A DNA stretch of 64,000 bases from Desulfocurvus sp. (GTDB lineage: Bacteria; Desulfobacterota; Desulfovibrionia; Desulfovibrionales; Desulfovibrionaceae). The stretch spans positions 90,182-154,181 of the forward strand of contig JAIMKR010000007.1 of NCBI GenBank assembly GCA_020692325.1, given 5' to 3'. Shown piece after piece: positions 43,650 to 53,477 of the stretch; within the stretch, counting starts at the first letter, position 1; each line of letters begins with the position of its first letter. The position numbers were made by a program, and so were the translations under genes. The notes below the pieces were generated by a model. The model saw only the letters and a program-made list of their open reading frames with translations. It made no database searches and had not been told where the DNA came from.

Positions 43650-46292
43650 ATGCTGAAGTTCCTGAACATGCTCCTCGGCGGCGAGAAGGACGCGCGAACA
43701 GGCGGTCCCGGCGGGGCCAACGGACCGGATGAGTCAGTCAAACGCAAGTACGAGTATTTCCGCAGCCTGCTCATCAAAAACAACCGCTCCCTCGAACTGC
43801 TCACCGAGTTCGAGCGGCTGGTCTACGAGAACAAGCCCTTCACCCTGGACCAGGTGCTGACCCTCTCCGAGGATCTCATCAGCCTCGTGTACGACCTGGC
43901 CGAGGACCTGAACGCCCTCTCCCACGGCAAGTATCCCGGCCTGTTCGACGCCACCGAGCGTATCGGCGTGACCGTGCTGAAGGATCTGGCCCACCGCCGC
44001 CGTGTGAGGAAGGGCGAACTGGTCATTCCCCTGCGCGCGCTCTCGGCCGACATGGCCGAGGAAGTGGGAGGCAAGGCCGCCAACCTGGGCGAGGTGACCA
44101 ACCGCGCCGGACTGCCCACGCCGACGGGCTTCGCCGTCTCGGCTTACGCCTGCCAGCAGTTTCTCAAGGGTTCCGGCCTTTCCGAGCGCATCGCCCGGCG
44201 GATGCGGCGCATCGACGTGAGCGACACCGAACGGCTCATGGCCGTATGCGCCGAGATTCAGGAAATGATCATGGCCACCGAGCCCCCGGCCGAACTGACC
44301 GCCGAGCTGGAGCGCAACATGGCCGAGCTGACCATGCGCTTCGGCCCCGGCGTGCGCGTGAGCGCGCGGTCGAGCGCCACCTGCGAGGACTCGGACGCCA
44401 CCTTCGCCGGGCAGCACTCCACGGTGCTGGGAGTGGACACGGCGGGGCTGCCCCGGGCCTGGAAAGAGGTGGTGGCCAGCACATTCAGCCCGCGCGCGGT
44501 GTTCTACCGCCGCAGCATGGGCTACTCCGACGAGGACGTGATAATGGCCGTGCTCTGCGTCACCATGGTGGACGCCCGCGCCAGCGGCGTGCTGTACACG
44601 GCCGACCCCAACGGCCCCGCCGCCGTCCCCGCCGCGTCCGGCGCGCGCGCGGCCATCGACGACGACATCCTCATCAGCGCGGCCTGGGGCCTGGGCGTAA
44701 GCGTGGTGGACGGCTCCTCCAACACCGATGGCTACCGGGTGCGCCGGGCGGATTCGGCCATTTTGAAGCGCGAGGTGGCGGACAAACCGAAACGGCAGGT
44801 TCTGGACCCGGCCGGCGGTCTGCGCGAGGAGGAGGTGCCCGGGCCGGAGCGAACGGCCCCCTGTCTGGACGAGGCGCGCATCCGCCAGCTGGCGGAATAC
44901 GGCGTGCGCCTGGAGGAGCACTACGGCCAGCCGCTGGACATCGAATGGGCGCAGGACAAGGCCGGCCGGTTGTTCATTCTGCAGGCCCGGCCGCTGGGCG
45001 TGACCCACGCGGCCTCCTCCTGCCCGCAGACGGTCGTCGCCCCCCCGGACGGACGGGAGGCCATCCTGCGCGGCGGCGAAACGGCCGCCCCAGGCGGAGC
45101 CGCCGGCCCGGCGTACATTCTGGAGAGCGACCACAACCTTTCCGCCGTGCCGGCCGGGGCCATCCTGGTGGCCCGGCAGACCTCGCCCACCTACGTGCCC
45201 GTGCTCGACCGCATCCGCGGCATCATCACCGAGGTCGGCGCGGTCACCGGCCACATGGCCAGCGTGGCCCGGGAATTCGGCGTGCCCACCCTCGTGGGCC
45301 TCGCCGGCGCGACGGATGTCCTCGCCCCGGGCGAGGACATCACGCTGGACGCCACGGGCCGCGCCGTCTACCGGGGCGTGGTGCCCGAGCTGGCCGGAGA
45401 GCGCCCCTGCGTGAACCTCATGAAGGGCAGCCCGGTGTACAAGGCCGCGCAGGCGGCGCTGAAGCGCATGGCCCCGCTCACCCTCACCGATCCCAACGCG
45501 TCGGGCTTCAACCCCGAGGCCTGCCGCACCCTGCACGACGTCATCCGCTTCTCCCACGAGATGGCCATGCGTGAGATGTTCGACATCGGCGACGACATCG
45601 AGGACTCCACGGGGACGGTGCGCCTGCGCGCCGGGGTACCCATGAACATCCTCGTGGTGGACATGGGCGGCGGGCTCGCGCCGGACGCGCCCAAGAAACT
45701 GGTGGAAATCGCCCACGTGCGCAGCATTCCCTTCGTGGCGCTGCTGCGCGGCATGACCGACCCGCGCGTGCGCTGGCTGGGCGGCGTGGGCGTGAACCTC
45801 AAGGGCTTCGCCTCCATCGTGGCCCAGTCCATGATGACCGACCCCAACGCCGACGGCAGCATGGGCGGCCCCAGCTACGCCGTGGTGAGCGACAGCTACC
45901 TGAACCTGAACACCCGCCTGGGCTATCACTACGCCGTGGTGGACAGCTTCTGCGGGCCATCGCTCAACGACAACCACATTCTCTTCTCGTTCAAGGGCGG
46001 CGCGGCGGACATCGCCCGGCGTTCGCGGCGGGCCAACCTCATCGCGCAAATCCTCAAGCGTCTGGGCTTCCGCACGCAAATCAACGGCGACATGGTGCGC
46101 GCCGAGTTGAAAAAGCGCCCGCAGGCCGAGATGGAGGAGGCCCTCGTCATGGTGGGACGACTTATGGGAGCCGTGCGGCTTTTGGACATGATGCTCGCCG
46201 ACGACGGGCAGATCGGCTGGTACGTGGACGAATTTCTCAAAGGCAACTACTCCTTCGCCCGGCCGGACGACCCGGGGGCGCAGAAGCGCTAA
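43650..46292 (+). CDS. PEP synthase-like phosphotransferase (ATP-grasp plus phospho-His domain)
   Basis: 880 residues. An N-terminal helical region (1-125) is followed by the PPDK_N ATP-binding domain from about 130 (GGKAANLGEVTNRAGLPTPT; SARSSATCEDSDATFAGQHS near 232). The swivelling phosphohistidine domain is near 530 (GAVTGHMASVAREFGVPTLV, catalytic His). The C-terminal 300 residues lack the PEP/pyruvate barrel motifs of true PEP synthase or PPDK, including the catalytic Cys region. It may therefore phosphorylate another acceptor, as rifampin phosphotransferases do. GGAGG precedes the ATG. The stop overlaps the convergent GGDEF gene stop. Confidence 0.78.
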   Translation: MLKFLNMLLGGEKDARTGGPGGANGPDESVKRKYEYFRSLLIKNNRSLELLTEFERLVYENKPFTLDQVLTLSEDLISLVYDLAEDLNALSHGKYPGLFDATERIGVTVLKDLAHRRRVRKGELVIPLRALSADMAEEVGGKAANLGEVTNRAGLPTPTGFAVSAYACQQFLKGSGLSERIARRMRRIDVSDTERLMAVCAEIQEMIMATEPPAELTAELERNMAELTMRFGPGVRVSARSSATCEDSDATFAGQHSTVLGVDTAGLPRAWKEVVASTFSPRAVFYRRSMGYSDEDVIMAVLCVTMVDARASGVLYTADPNGPAAVPAASGARAAIDDDILISAAWGLGVSVVDGSSNTDGYRVRRADSAILKREVADKPKRQVLDPAGGLREEEVPGPERTAPCLDEARIRQLAEYGVRLEEHYGQPLDIEWAQDKAGRLFILQARPLGVTHAASSCPQTVVAPPDGREAILRGGETAAPGGAAGPAYILESDHNLSAVPAGAILVARQTSPTYVPVLDRIRGIITEVGAVTGHMASVAREFGVPTLVGLAGATDVLAPGEDITLDATGRAVYRGVVPELAGERPCVNLMKGSPVYKAAQAALKRMAPLTLTDPNASGFNPEACRTLHDVIRFSHEMAMREMFDIGDDIEDSTGTVRLRAGVPMNILVVDMGGGLAPDAPKKLVEIAHVRSIPFVALLRGMTDPRVRWLGGVGVNLKGFASIVAQSMMTDPNADGSMGGPSYAVVSDSYLNLNTRLGYHYAVVDSFCGPSLNDNHILFSFKGGAADIARRSRRANLIAQILKRLGFRTQINGDMVRAELKKRPQAEMEEALVMVGRLMGAVRLLDMMLADDGQIGWYVDEFLKGNYSFARPDDPGAQKR

Positions 46293-47875
46293 TTCCCGTC
46301 CTGGCGATGCGCCGCCCCGGCTGGCGGACCGCCCCGACGCACCACGACCTGGTTGCGGCCGGCGTTTTTGGAGGCGTACAGCGCCTCGTCGGCGGCCAGC
46401 ATCAGTTCCGTGGGTGTCATCTCCCCCCGGGACACGGCCGCGCCCACACTCACGGTCTGCCACAAGTCCCCCGCCCCGGTCCGCGCCGGGGAGGCGTCCA
46501 GCCGCGTCGCCACGCGCCGCAGCGCCTCCTCCGCCGCGTCCTCGTCGGCCCCGGGCAGAAGCAGCGCGAACTCGTCGCCGCCCAGCCGGGCGATGTCGTC
46601 CACCCCGCGCAGCGCGGCGCGCATGACGCCGGCGACATGCACAAGCACGGCATCGCCCACGGCGTGGCCGTACGCGTCGTTGACCTCCTTGAAGCGGTCC
46701 AGGTCCACGTAGGCCAGGGCGAAGGGCGCGCCCGTGCGGGCCGAGCGCAGAGACTCCCGCTCCAGCATGTCGTCGAAGGGCCGGCGGTTGCAGCAACCGG
46801 TGAGGGGATCACGCCGGGCCTGCTCGGCCAGCTCAAGGTTGAGCGCACGCAGCTCGCGGCGCTGCCGCCGGTCGCGAATGACGTAGATCGTGGTGGCGAA
46901 CAGCAGACAACCGCTCAGATAGATGAGGCTGAAGGCCGTGGCCCAATGCAGCAGAAAGAGCCGCTCAGCCTGATCCAGAATGCCGGCCAGACTTTGGAAG
47001 CCATACACGGTGAGCCGTTCTTGCGGCATATGCGCCACGACGCGCAGGCTGGGCGATGCCTCGCGCCCCACCGCGTAGGCCGGGCGTCCCGCCACCTCCA
47101 CGCGGCGGATGGGCAGCATGGACAGCGTGTCGCGCTTGTAGAGCTGGAGGCAGGCCGTTCTGTCCAGCGCCAGGGCCGGGGCGCCGGGCACGGCCATGAG
47201 CAGCCGCGCGGGATCGTCGGAAAGCACCACCACGCCGGCGGCGTCGGTGATGACGACCGAGGACAGCGGCAACTGCCCGGCCAAGCTTTGCAGATCCGTC
47301 TTGAGCACCAGCGCACCCACGATGCGGCCATGGACGCGCACGGGCGCGGAAAAATGAAATCCCGGCACCGAGGACACACGCCCCACCACGAATTCCACGG
47401 CGTTGTCGCCGCGCAGCGCGCGGATCACGTAATCCCGATCGGCGAGATCCACGCCAACGAGGTTGCCAGTGGGGTTCTGCTCGTTGCTGACCACGCACAC
47501 GCCATGGCGGTTCAGCAGCAAGACACGGTGCAGGCTCAGGGTGCGGGCGATGGAGACCAGCCGGCGATGCGCCGCGGGCTGGGTGGCTGGATCGCGCAGC
47601 GCGTCCGCCAGGACGGCATCGCCGGCAAGCAAATCCGTCAGGTCGTGCAGCGTGCCGAACCGGTAGGCGGTTTTCTCCGCCACGCGCTCGGTGCTGACGA
47701 CGAGCGCGTCGTGCGCGGCCTCGATGGCCTTACGGAGGTTCCCGGTTTTCCAGGCGGAGGCCCAGGCCCCGGCCAGCCCCGCCGCCAAGGGCAGGGAGAG
47801 CAGGCAAAACAAAAGCACCGCGAGCATGGGCCGCGTCTCGATGCCTTGGCGGATGCGGGGAAGAATGGTCTTCAT
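46289..47875 (-). CDS. Diguanylate cyclase with periplasmic dCache-like sensor
   Basis: 528 residues. TM1 (about 17-40), a periplasmic sensor of about 250 residues with dCache pattern (DRDYVIRALRGDNAVEFVVG, FHFSAPVRVHGRIVGALVLK), TM2 (about 315-337), then a GGDEF domain (about 350-515). The domain has DPLTGCCNRRPF, the active LGGDEF and an RGVD inhibitory site five residues upstream, so it should be an active, feedback-inhibited cyclase. Small-molecule sensing in the periplasm is inferred. The stop codon shares bases with that of the convergent gene (CTAA, 46289-46292). Confidence 0.88.
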   Translation of the reverse strand: MKTILPRIRQGIETRPMLAVLLFCLLSLPLAAGLAGAWASAWKTGNLRKAIEAAHDALVVSTERVAEKTAYRFGTLHDLTDLLAGDAVLADALRDPATQPAAHRRLVSIARTLSLHRVLLLNRHGVCVVSNEQNPTGNLVGVDLADRDYVIRALRGDNAVEFVVGRVSSVPGFHFSAPVRVHGRIVGALVLKTDLQSLAGQLPLSSVVITDAAGVVVLSDDPARLLMAVPGAPALALDRTACLQLYKRDTLSMLPIRRVEVAGRPAYAVGREASPSLRVVAHMPQERLTVYGFQSLAGILDQAERLFLLHWATAFSLIYLSGCLLFATTIYVIRDRRQRRELRALNLELAEQARRDPLTGCCNRRPFDDMLERESLRSARTGAPFALAYVDLDRFKEVNDAYGHAVGDAVLVHVAGVMRAALRGVDDIARLGGDEFALLLPGADEDAAEEALRRVATRLDASPARTGAGDLWQTVSVGAAVSRGEMTPTELMLAADEALYASKNAGRNQVVVRRGGPPAGAAHRQDGN

Positions 47876-48035
47876 GGGGCCTGCCGACGTAACAACAGAC
47901 GCCGCCGGTGGGGTGGACGCCGCCCTACGGACGCCCGGCGCGGACTACGCATACTGGAATCGACGCGGGAACGCCAGCCCGGAAAAAAACCGAGGGAAAA
48001 CGGGAAAATGGAATTGCCGTGGAACGGCGGGAGGA

Positions 48036-48111
<76 letters not shown>

Positions 48112-48426
48112 ATTTGCGTAACGACCGCGCTGACCTACCGCGCCGGCGCGAGGAGGTCAAGATTTTTTCGTGAGGGAGACGATGGCGGAAAAAGACGACG
48201 AAAAGGTCACACCACGCTGGGGGCCGCGTCATCTGCGCCGACAGGCGCAGACCATCCCGCAGGTGCGGCAGGTCAGGATGCCGACGACGACAAGATGCGC
48301 GAGGGGCCAAGAGGAGACGGAAGAAAGGTCAGCGGTGAAGCGCGGCTTTTCAGACGGCTGGTTCCGCACCTTGTTCCGCAAAAAACAGGGCCTTGCGATT
48401 CATCATCGTAAGGCCCTGATTGTATC
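48112..48426. other. Inter-tRNA spacer
   Basis: About 315 bases between two tRNA genes. It holds the tRNA-Pro terminator at its right end; the remainder has no supported gene. Confidence 0.6.
48380..48418 (-). terminator. tRNA-Pro terminator
   Basis: On the minus strand CAGGGCCTT pairs with AAGGCCCTG (48418-48410 with 48394-48386), extended by CG pairs, then T6. Confidence 0.88.
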
Positions 48427-48503
48427 TGGTCGGGGCGACTGGATTTGAACCAGCGACATCCTGCTCCCAAAGCAGGCGCGCTACCGAGCTGCGCTACGCC
48501 CCG
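48427..48503 (-). tRNA. tRNA-Pro (TGG anticodon)
   Basis: 77 bases with encoded CCA. Acceptor CGGGGCG/CGCCCCG, anticodon stem CCTGC/GCAGG with loop TTTGGGA, T-arm GGTTCAAATCC. It lies 53 bases downstream of the Trm112-like gene on the same strand. Confidence 0.96.
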
Positions 48504-48556
48504 AAGTCACGCCTCCCTACGGCAAAACGCGCGCGCGGGCAAGGCCTCGGGCAACG

Positions 48557-48748
48557 TCACTTTTTGCGCGGGGCGTCCTTCCACTTGGCCTGGGGCACGG
48601 CCTCCTCGGCCAGCATCACCGGAATGCCCTCGCGCACGGGGTAGACCACCCCGCAGGCCGCGCAGGACAATCCATCGCCCGCGGGCAAAAGAGCCAGCTC
48701 TCCCCGGCATTTGGGACAGGCCAGCAACTGCAACAGCTTTTCATCCAC
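48557..48748 (-). CDS. Trm112/UPF0434-type zinc-ribbon protein
   Basis: 63 residues. The pattern [16 protein letters not shown], then [20 protein letters not shown], is the four-Cys fold of bacterial Trm112-like proteins (YcaR family). Eukaryotic and archaeal Trm112 activates methyltransferases; the bacterial role is less clear, often near lipid A or capsule genes. AAGGAGG lies about 9 bases before the ATG. It sits upstream of two tRNA genes on the same strand, which may be chance. Confidence 0.88.
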   Translation of the reverse strand: MDEKLLQLLACPKCRGELALLPAGDGLSCAACGVVYPVREGIPVMLAEEAVPQAKWKDAPRKK

Positions 48749-48826
48749 GGCCGCACCTCCTTGCGTTCCTCGTCGAATTTTTTAATCATAGCCGAGGCCG
48801 AGGCCGCGCACAAGTCGCGCCTCCCC

Positions 48827-48855
48827 TTGACGCGGAACGCAATTCCGCTAATAAT
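48827..48855 (+). promoter_or_regulatory. Promoter of PHP gene with inverted repeat in spacer
   Basis: TTGACG, 17-base spacer, AATAAT. The spacer carries GCGGAA-CGCAA-TTCCGC (48832-48848), a perfect 6-bp inverted repeat positioned as an operator would be. Confidence 0.5.
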
Positions 48856-48904
48856 CATACACAAATTATCCATTGTTCATCTATACGACGAGACGAGGCG
48901 AACC

Positions 48905-49771
48905 ATGCATCAGCGCATCGATCTGCACACCCACTCCACCGCCTCCGACGGCACGCTGCGACCGGCGGAACTCATGCGCGCGGCGAGCAAGGCCGGACTT
49001 TCCGCCATCGCCCTCACGGACCACGACACCTTCGACGGTCTGCCGGAGGCACGCGCGGAGGCGGAGAAAATCGGCTTGACGCTGGTGCCCGGCTGCGAAC
49101 TCTCCCTGGACTACAACGGCTTGCCGACGCATGTGCTGGCGCTGTTCGTGGACGAGCGCCCCGGCCACGTGACACGGGACCTCTCCCGTGTGCGCGCCGC
49201 CAGAACGCGCCGCAACGAGGCCATGCTGGAAAAGCTGCGCAGCGTGGGCGTGCGCCTGGACCCCGAGGACGTGCGCCGCCGGGCCGGCGGCGTGGTGGGC
49301 CGGCCGCACATGGCCCAGGCCATGCTGGACGCAGGCGTGGTGCGCAGCTTCGAGGAGGCGTTCACGCGCTTTCTCGGCGCGGGGGGCCTGGCCTACGTGC
49401 CCAAGGCCAAGCTCACGCCGGTGGAGGCCATCCGCTCCATCCACGCCGACCACGGACTGGCCGTGCTCGCGCATCCGTATCTGCTCTCGCGGCAGCCGGA
49501 GCGCATCCGCGCCATCCTCGAGGATCTGACCGGGCTGGGGCTGGACGGCGTGGAGGCCTACTACACCGAGCATTCCGAACAATACACGGAACTCATCGCC
49601 GACCTCGCGGCCGAGCTGGGGCTGCTCGTCAGCGGCGGGTCGGATTTCCACGGCGACGTGAAGCCCAGCGTTGCCCTGGGGCGTGGCCGGGGCGGCCTGT
49701 TCGTGCGCGGGGAGCTGCTCGAACGCATGGAGGAGACCCTCGCGGCCCGGCGGGCCCACCCGGAGAACTGA
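48905..49771 (+). CDS. PHP-domain phosphoesterase (RNase AM/YciV-like)
   Basis: 288 residues. The PHP metal motifs appear in order: [13 protein letters not shown] at the N-terminus, LTDHDTFDG near 38, PGCELSLDY near 63, VLAHPYLLS near 190 and GSDFHGD near 246. These match the TrpH/YciV group, which removes phosphate from 3',5'-bisphosphate nucleotides or trims 5' RNA ends. ATG at 48905 with GAGACGAGGCG upstream. Probably monocistronic, since the PilZ gene has its own promoter. Confidence 0.88.
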   Translation: MHQRIDLHTHSTASDGTLRPAELMRAASKAGLSAIALTDHDTFDGLPEARAEAEKIGLTLVPGCELSLDYNGLPTHVLALFVDERPGHVTRDLSRVRAARTRRNEAMLEKLRSVGVRLDPEDVRRRAGGVVGRPHMAQAMLDAGVVRSFEEAFTRFLGAGGLAYVPKAKLTPVEAIRSIHADHGLAVLAHPYLLSRQPERIRAILEDLTGLGLDGVEAYYTEHSEQYTELIADLAAELGLLVSGGSDFHGDVKPSVALGRGRGGLFVRGELLERMEETLAARRAHPEN

Positions 49772-49780
49772 TCGCGGGGC

Positions 49781-49809
49781 TTGCGCCCGTCCGACTTCCC
49801 GACTATACG
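49781..49809 (+). promoter_or_regulatory. Promoter of PilZ gene
   Basis: TTGCGC, 17-base spacer, TATACG, 59 bases before the ATG. Confidence 0.58.
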
Positions 49810-49867
49810 TAATCGGAAAGACGATCCACGGCCCGATGTTGGCCGCCACTCTGGAGGAATCCGGGCC

Positions 49868-50617
49868 ATGGAAGAACACGCGGAACAGGCCTCTACGCAG
49901 GAGCCCGGCAGGTCGGGCATCGGCAAGCCCGCTCTGGAGCAGGCCCGCGGCGAGCGGCAGATCGAACGCCTTCCGGGCGTGCACCTCCAGCTCAAGATGG
50001 GGCAGCAGGTCTTCGTGCGCCTGATGTGCGTGGACCAGCGCTACGAGGCCCGGGTCATCGGGCTGGACCCCTTCTCCTATTTCATCGTGCAGCTGCGGCT
50101 TCCGCAGGACACCCTGGCCCGGCTGAGCCACAATCCCATGGCCATCGTCCAGCTGGACGCGGGGGGCGCGCTCTTCGGCTTCCGCACGTCGCTGGTCAAT
50201 CGCATCAGCCAGCCCGCGCCGCTGCTCTTCTTCTCCTACCCGGACACGGTGGAGCGCGTGGTGCTGCGCCGCAACAAGCGGGTCAAGGTTTCCCTGCCCG
50301 GGCAGGTGCACGGCGCTTTCGGCGACCACGACGTGATGGTGGTGGACCTCGCCCGCGAGGGGTGCCGCTTTTCCGCCAAGTCCAGTCTGAACAGCCCCCT
50401 GCGCACGGCCAAGGCCGGGGAGCGCGTGCTGCTGCACTGCGATCTCGGCGCGGGTGGCAAGGCCTTCATGGCCCCCGTGGTGCTGCGCCGCATCGAGGAA
50501 CAGCGCGGGCACATCAGCATGGGCGGACAGTTCGTGGATCTGAGTGAGGAAAACACCGCCATGCTCCTCGAATACGTCAAGCGCGTGCACGCCCTCCTGG
50601 GCGACGTCACGGCGTAG
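49868..50617 (+). CDS. PilZ-domain protein (YcgR-like two-domain layout)
   Basis: 249 residues. An N-terminal YcgR/YpfA-type beta domain (about 40-130; MGQQVFVRLMCVDQRYEARVIG) is followed by a C-terminal PilZ domain opening with VLRRNKRVKVSLPG (Arg motif) and DLAREGCRF, a variant of the D/NxSxxG cyclic-di-GMP loop with Ala for Ser. It probably binds cyclic-di-GMP made by cyclases such as the two in this window and adjusts motility or surface behaviour. CTGGAGGA precedes the ATG. Confidence 0.84.
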   Translation: MEEHAEQASTQEPGRSGIGKPALEQARGERQIERLPGVHLQLKMGQQVFVRLMCVDQRYEARVIGLDPFSYFIVQLRLPQDTLARLSHNPMAIVQLDAGGALFGFRTSLVNRISQPAPLLFFSYPDTVERVVLRRNKRVKVSLPGQVHGAFGDHDVMVVDLAREGCRFSAKSSLNSPLRTAKAGERVLLHCDLGAGGKAFMAPVVLRRIEEQRGHISMGGQFVDLSEENTAMLLEYVKRVHALLGDVTA

Positions 50618-50725
50618 TTCCCCCCCGCCAGGACCACCCCGGCCCGGCTTGCCATTTTCCTCCCCCAGGGGCACAACGAATCATCGGCGACAAGAATGTT
50701 CCCTCAACCAACGTCGAGGTTAGCC

Positions 50726-53227
50726 ATGTCCGCCAAAAAACTTCCGACCAGAAAGCCCGCCCCGCGCACAACCACCGAAACCACCGCGGCCGAGACGCAG
50801 AGCGCCCCCGTGGAAAGCCTGAAGGACGACATCCGCAAGCACATGTTCGCCTTTCTCGGCAAGGACATCACCCGCGCGGGAATCCACGACTACTACAAGG
50901 CTTTGGCCTACACCGTGCGCGAACGCATGGCCGAGCACTGGATCCAGACCCAGCGCTCCTATTACGATGATAGCTCCAAGCGCGTGTACTATCTTTCGTT
51001 GGAATTCCTCGTGGGCCGCTCGCTCAAGAACAACGTCATCTGCCTGGGCCTGGAGGACGAGGTGCGCAAGGCGCTCTCCGAGCTGGGACAGGATTACGAG
51101 GAGATTTCCGAGGTGGAGTGGGACGCCGGACTGGGCAACGGCGGCCTGGGCCGGCTGGCCTCCTGCTACCTGGACTCCATGGCCACCCTCAAAATTCCGG
51201 CCTACGGCTACGGCATCCGCTACGAGTTCGGCATATTCCATCAGAACATCCAGGACGGTGGGCAGGTGGAGCGGCCGGACAACTGGCTCCGGTTCGGCAA
51301 TCCCTGGGAATACGACCGCGCGGGCTACCTCTACCCCATCCAGTTCGGCGGCGACGTGCGCGCCTACACCGACGACCACGGCCGGCAGCGCTTCATCTGG
51401 GAGGGCGGCGAAAAGGTCATGGCCATGGCCTACGACATGATGGTGCCCGGCTACCAGAACGGCAACGTCATCAACATGCGCCTGTGGAGCGCCAAGAGCA
51501 GCCGCGACTTCGACTTGGAGTTCTTCAATTCCGGCGCCTACCTCAAGGCCATCGAGGACAAGGCCAAAAGCGAAAACATCTCCAAGGTGCTCTACCCGCA
51601 GGACAGCTTCGTGGAAGGCCAGGAGCTGCGCCTCAAGCAGCAGTATTTCTTCGTGGCCGCCACCATCCAGGACATCGTGCGCCGGCACCTGAAGCACCAT
51701 CAGGGCTTCGACGAGCTGCCGGACCTCGTGGCCGTGCAGCTCAACGACACGCACCCCGCCATCGCCATCCCCGAGCTCATGCGCGTGCTGGTGGACGAGC
51801 ACCTGATTCCCTGGGACAAGGCCTGGGAAATCTGCGTGGGCACCTTCGCCTACACCAACCACACCGTCATGCCCGAGGCGCTGGAGCACTGGCCCGTCGA
51901 TCTTCTCGCGCGCATCCTGCCCCGGCACATGCAGATCATCTTCGAGATCAACCGCCGCTTCCTCGACAGCGTGCGCAACCGCTACCCCGGCGACAACGAC
52001 CGCCTCGCCCGGCTCTCGCTCATCGACGAGGACTACGGCAAGCGTGTGCGCATGGCCAACCTCGCCGTGCTCGGCTCGCATTCCGTCAACGGCGTCTCCG
52101 CCCTGCACACGGAGATCCTCAAGAACAGCACGTTCCGCGACTTCGCGGAACTCTACCCCGAGCGTTTCAACAACAAGACCAATGGGATAACGCCGCGCCG
52201 CTGGCTGCGTCAGTGCAATCCGGATCTCACCGGGCTCATCGCCGACGCCATCGGTCCCGGATTCATCACCGATCTCTCGCGCCTCTCCGGCCTCAAGAAG
52301 TTCGCCGGAAACGCCGAATTCCGCACCCGTTGGGGCCAAGTGAAACACCACAACAAGCAGCGCCTGTCCGAATACGTGCTGCACAAGGTCGATATCAAGC
52401 TCGATCCCGACAGCCTCTTCGACGTGCAGGTCAAACGCATCCACGAATACAAGCGCCAGCTGCTCAACGTGCTGCACGTGGTGAGCCTGTACGACGCCCT
52501 GCGCACCGGGCGGCCGGTGGTCGATCTCGTGCCGCGCACCGTCATCTTCGGCGGCAAGGCCGCGCCCGGCTACCGCATGGCCAAGCTCATCATCCGGCTC
52601 ATCCACGCCGTTTCCGAGGCCGTGGACCGCGAACCGCGCTGCAGGGACGCGCTCACCGTCGCCTTCATCCCCAACTATTGCGTCTCCAACGCCGAGAAGA
52701 TCATCCCCGGCGCGGAACTCTCCGAGCAGCTCTCCCTGGCCGGCACCGAGGCCAGCGGCACCGGCAACATGAAGTTCGCCCTCAACGGCGCGCTCACCAT
52801 CGGCACCCTCGACGGCGCGAACGTGGAAATCCGCGAACGCGTGGGCGCGGAGAATTTCTTCCTCTTCGGCCTCACCACCACCGAGGTCAACGAGCTGCGC
52901 GCCCGGGGCTACAACCCCTGGGAGCGCTACCAGCACGACGACGGCCTGCACCGCGTGCTGGACCTCATCGCCTCCGGCCACTTCTCGCCCCTGCAGCCCG
53001 ACCTCTTCCGGCCCATCATCGACAGCCTGTTGCGCGACGGCGACCGCTGGATGGTGCTCGCCGACTACCGCGCCTACGTGGACACCCAACGCGAAGTCGC
53101 CAAGCTTTACCGCAGCCCGGACCTCTGGCTCGAAAAGTCCATTCTGAACACCGCAGCCATGGGCTACTTCTCCTCCGACCGGGCCGTGGCCGAGTACGCC
53201 CGCGACATCTGGGGCGTGCCGATCTAA
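50726..53227 (+). CDS. glgP: Glycogen/maltodextrin phosphorylase
   Basis: Phosphorolysis of alpha-1,4-glucans to glucose-1-phosphate. 833 residues, full GT35 length. Landmarks: EFLVGRSLKNN near 92, GLGNGGLGRLASCYLDS near 135, NDTHPAI near 344 and the PLP site EASGTGNMKFALNGALT near 675. The first 35 residues are a Lys/Pro/Thr-rich extension. Start ATG at 50726 (GTCGAGG upstream). It stands alone. It implies stored polyglucose, which several Desulfovibrio species accumulate. Confidence 0.95.
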   Translation: MSAKKLPTRKPAPRTTTETTAAETQSAPVESLKDDIRKHMFAFLGKDITRAGIHDYYKALAYTVRERMAEHWIQTQRSYYDDSSKRVYYLSLEFLVGRSLKNNVICLGLEDEVRKALSELGQDYEEISEVEWDAGLGNGGLGRLASCYLDSMATLKIPAYGYGIRYEFGIFHQNIQDGGQVERPDNWLRFGNPWEYDRAGYLYPIQFGGDVRAYTDDHGRQRFIWEGGEKVMAMAYDMMVPGYQNGNVINMRLWSAKSSRDFDLEFFNSGAYLKAIEDKAKSENISKVLYPQDSFVEGQELRLKQQYFFVAATIQDIVRRHLKHHQGFDELPDLVAVQLNDTHPAIAIPELMRVLVDEHLIPWDKAWEICVGTFAYTNHTVMPEALEHWPVDLLARILPRHMQIIFEINRRFLDSVRNRYPGDNDRLARLSLIDEDYGKRVRMANLAVLGSHSVNGVSALHTEILKNSTFRDFAELYPERFNNKTNGITPRRWLRQCNPDLTGLIADAIGPGFITDLSRLSGLKKFAGNAEFRTRWGQVKHHNKQRLSEYVLHKVDIKLDPDSLFDVQVKRIHEYKRQLLNVLHVVSLYDALRTGRPVVDLVPRTVIFGGKAAPGYRMAKLIIRLIHAVSEAVDREPRCRDALTVAFIPNYCVSNAEKIIPGAELSEQLSLAGTEASGTGNMKFALNGALTIGTLDGANVEIRERVGAENFFLFGLTTTEVNELRARGYNPWERYQHDDGLHRVLDLIASGHFSPLQPDLFRPIIDSLLRDGDRWMVLADYRAYVDTQREVAKLYRSPDLWLEKSILNTAAMGYFSSDRAVAEYARDIWGVPI

Positions 53228-53477
53228 GCCACGGTAAACGCATCAGGTGAGAAGGGGAACGTTCCGCCGCGAATGCCCCCTCTCCTCCCCGGGGCGTCTC
53301 CGCCCTTCAGGGGGAATCCGGGCGCAGGCCGCGCCAGCCGTCGGATCCTCTCACGACGACATGAGACCACCTCCCGCTCCCCCCGCACCAGCGGCGGCAC
53401 ACGCCTTTGCATAAATCCGCACCGGATTGGCGCAACACCGCGACAATTCATATTGTGAGGGCTGGAGGCGGTGCGCC

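Noticed and set aside
43734..46796. A minus-strand frame of about 1,000 codons
   Set aside because: Shadow of the PEP synthase-like gene and the GGDEF gene; composition is low-complexity.
48182..48448. Small plus-strand frame starting MAEKDDEKVTPRWG between the tRNAs
   Set aside because: It runs through the tRNA-Pro terminator and into the tRNA 3' end; only a modest ribosome-like site (GAGGGAG).
53428..53444. Sigma-54 promoter before the first activator (TGGCGC...CGCG)
   Set aside because: GG and GC are one base too close, so it was not called.
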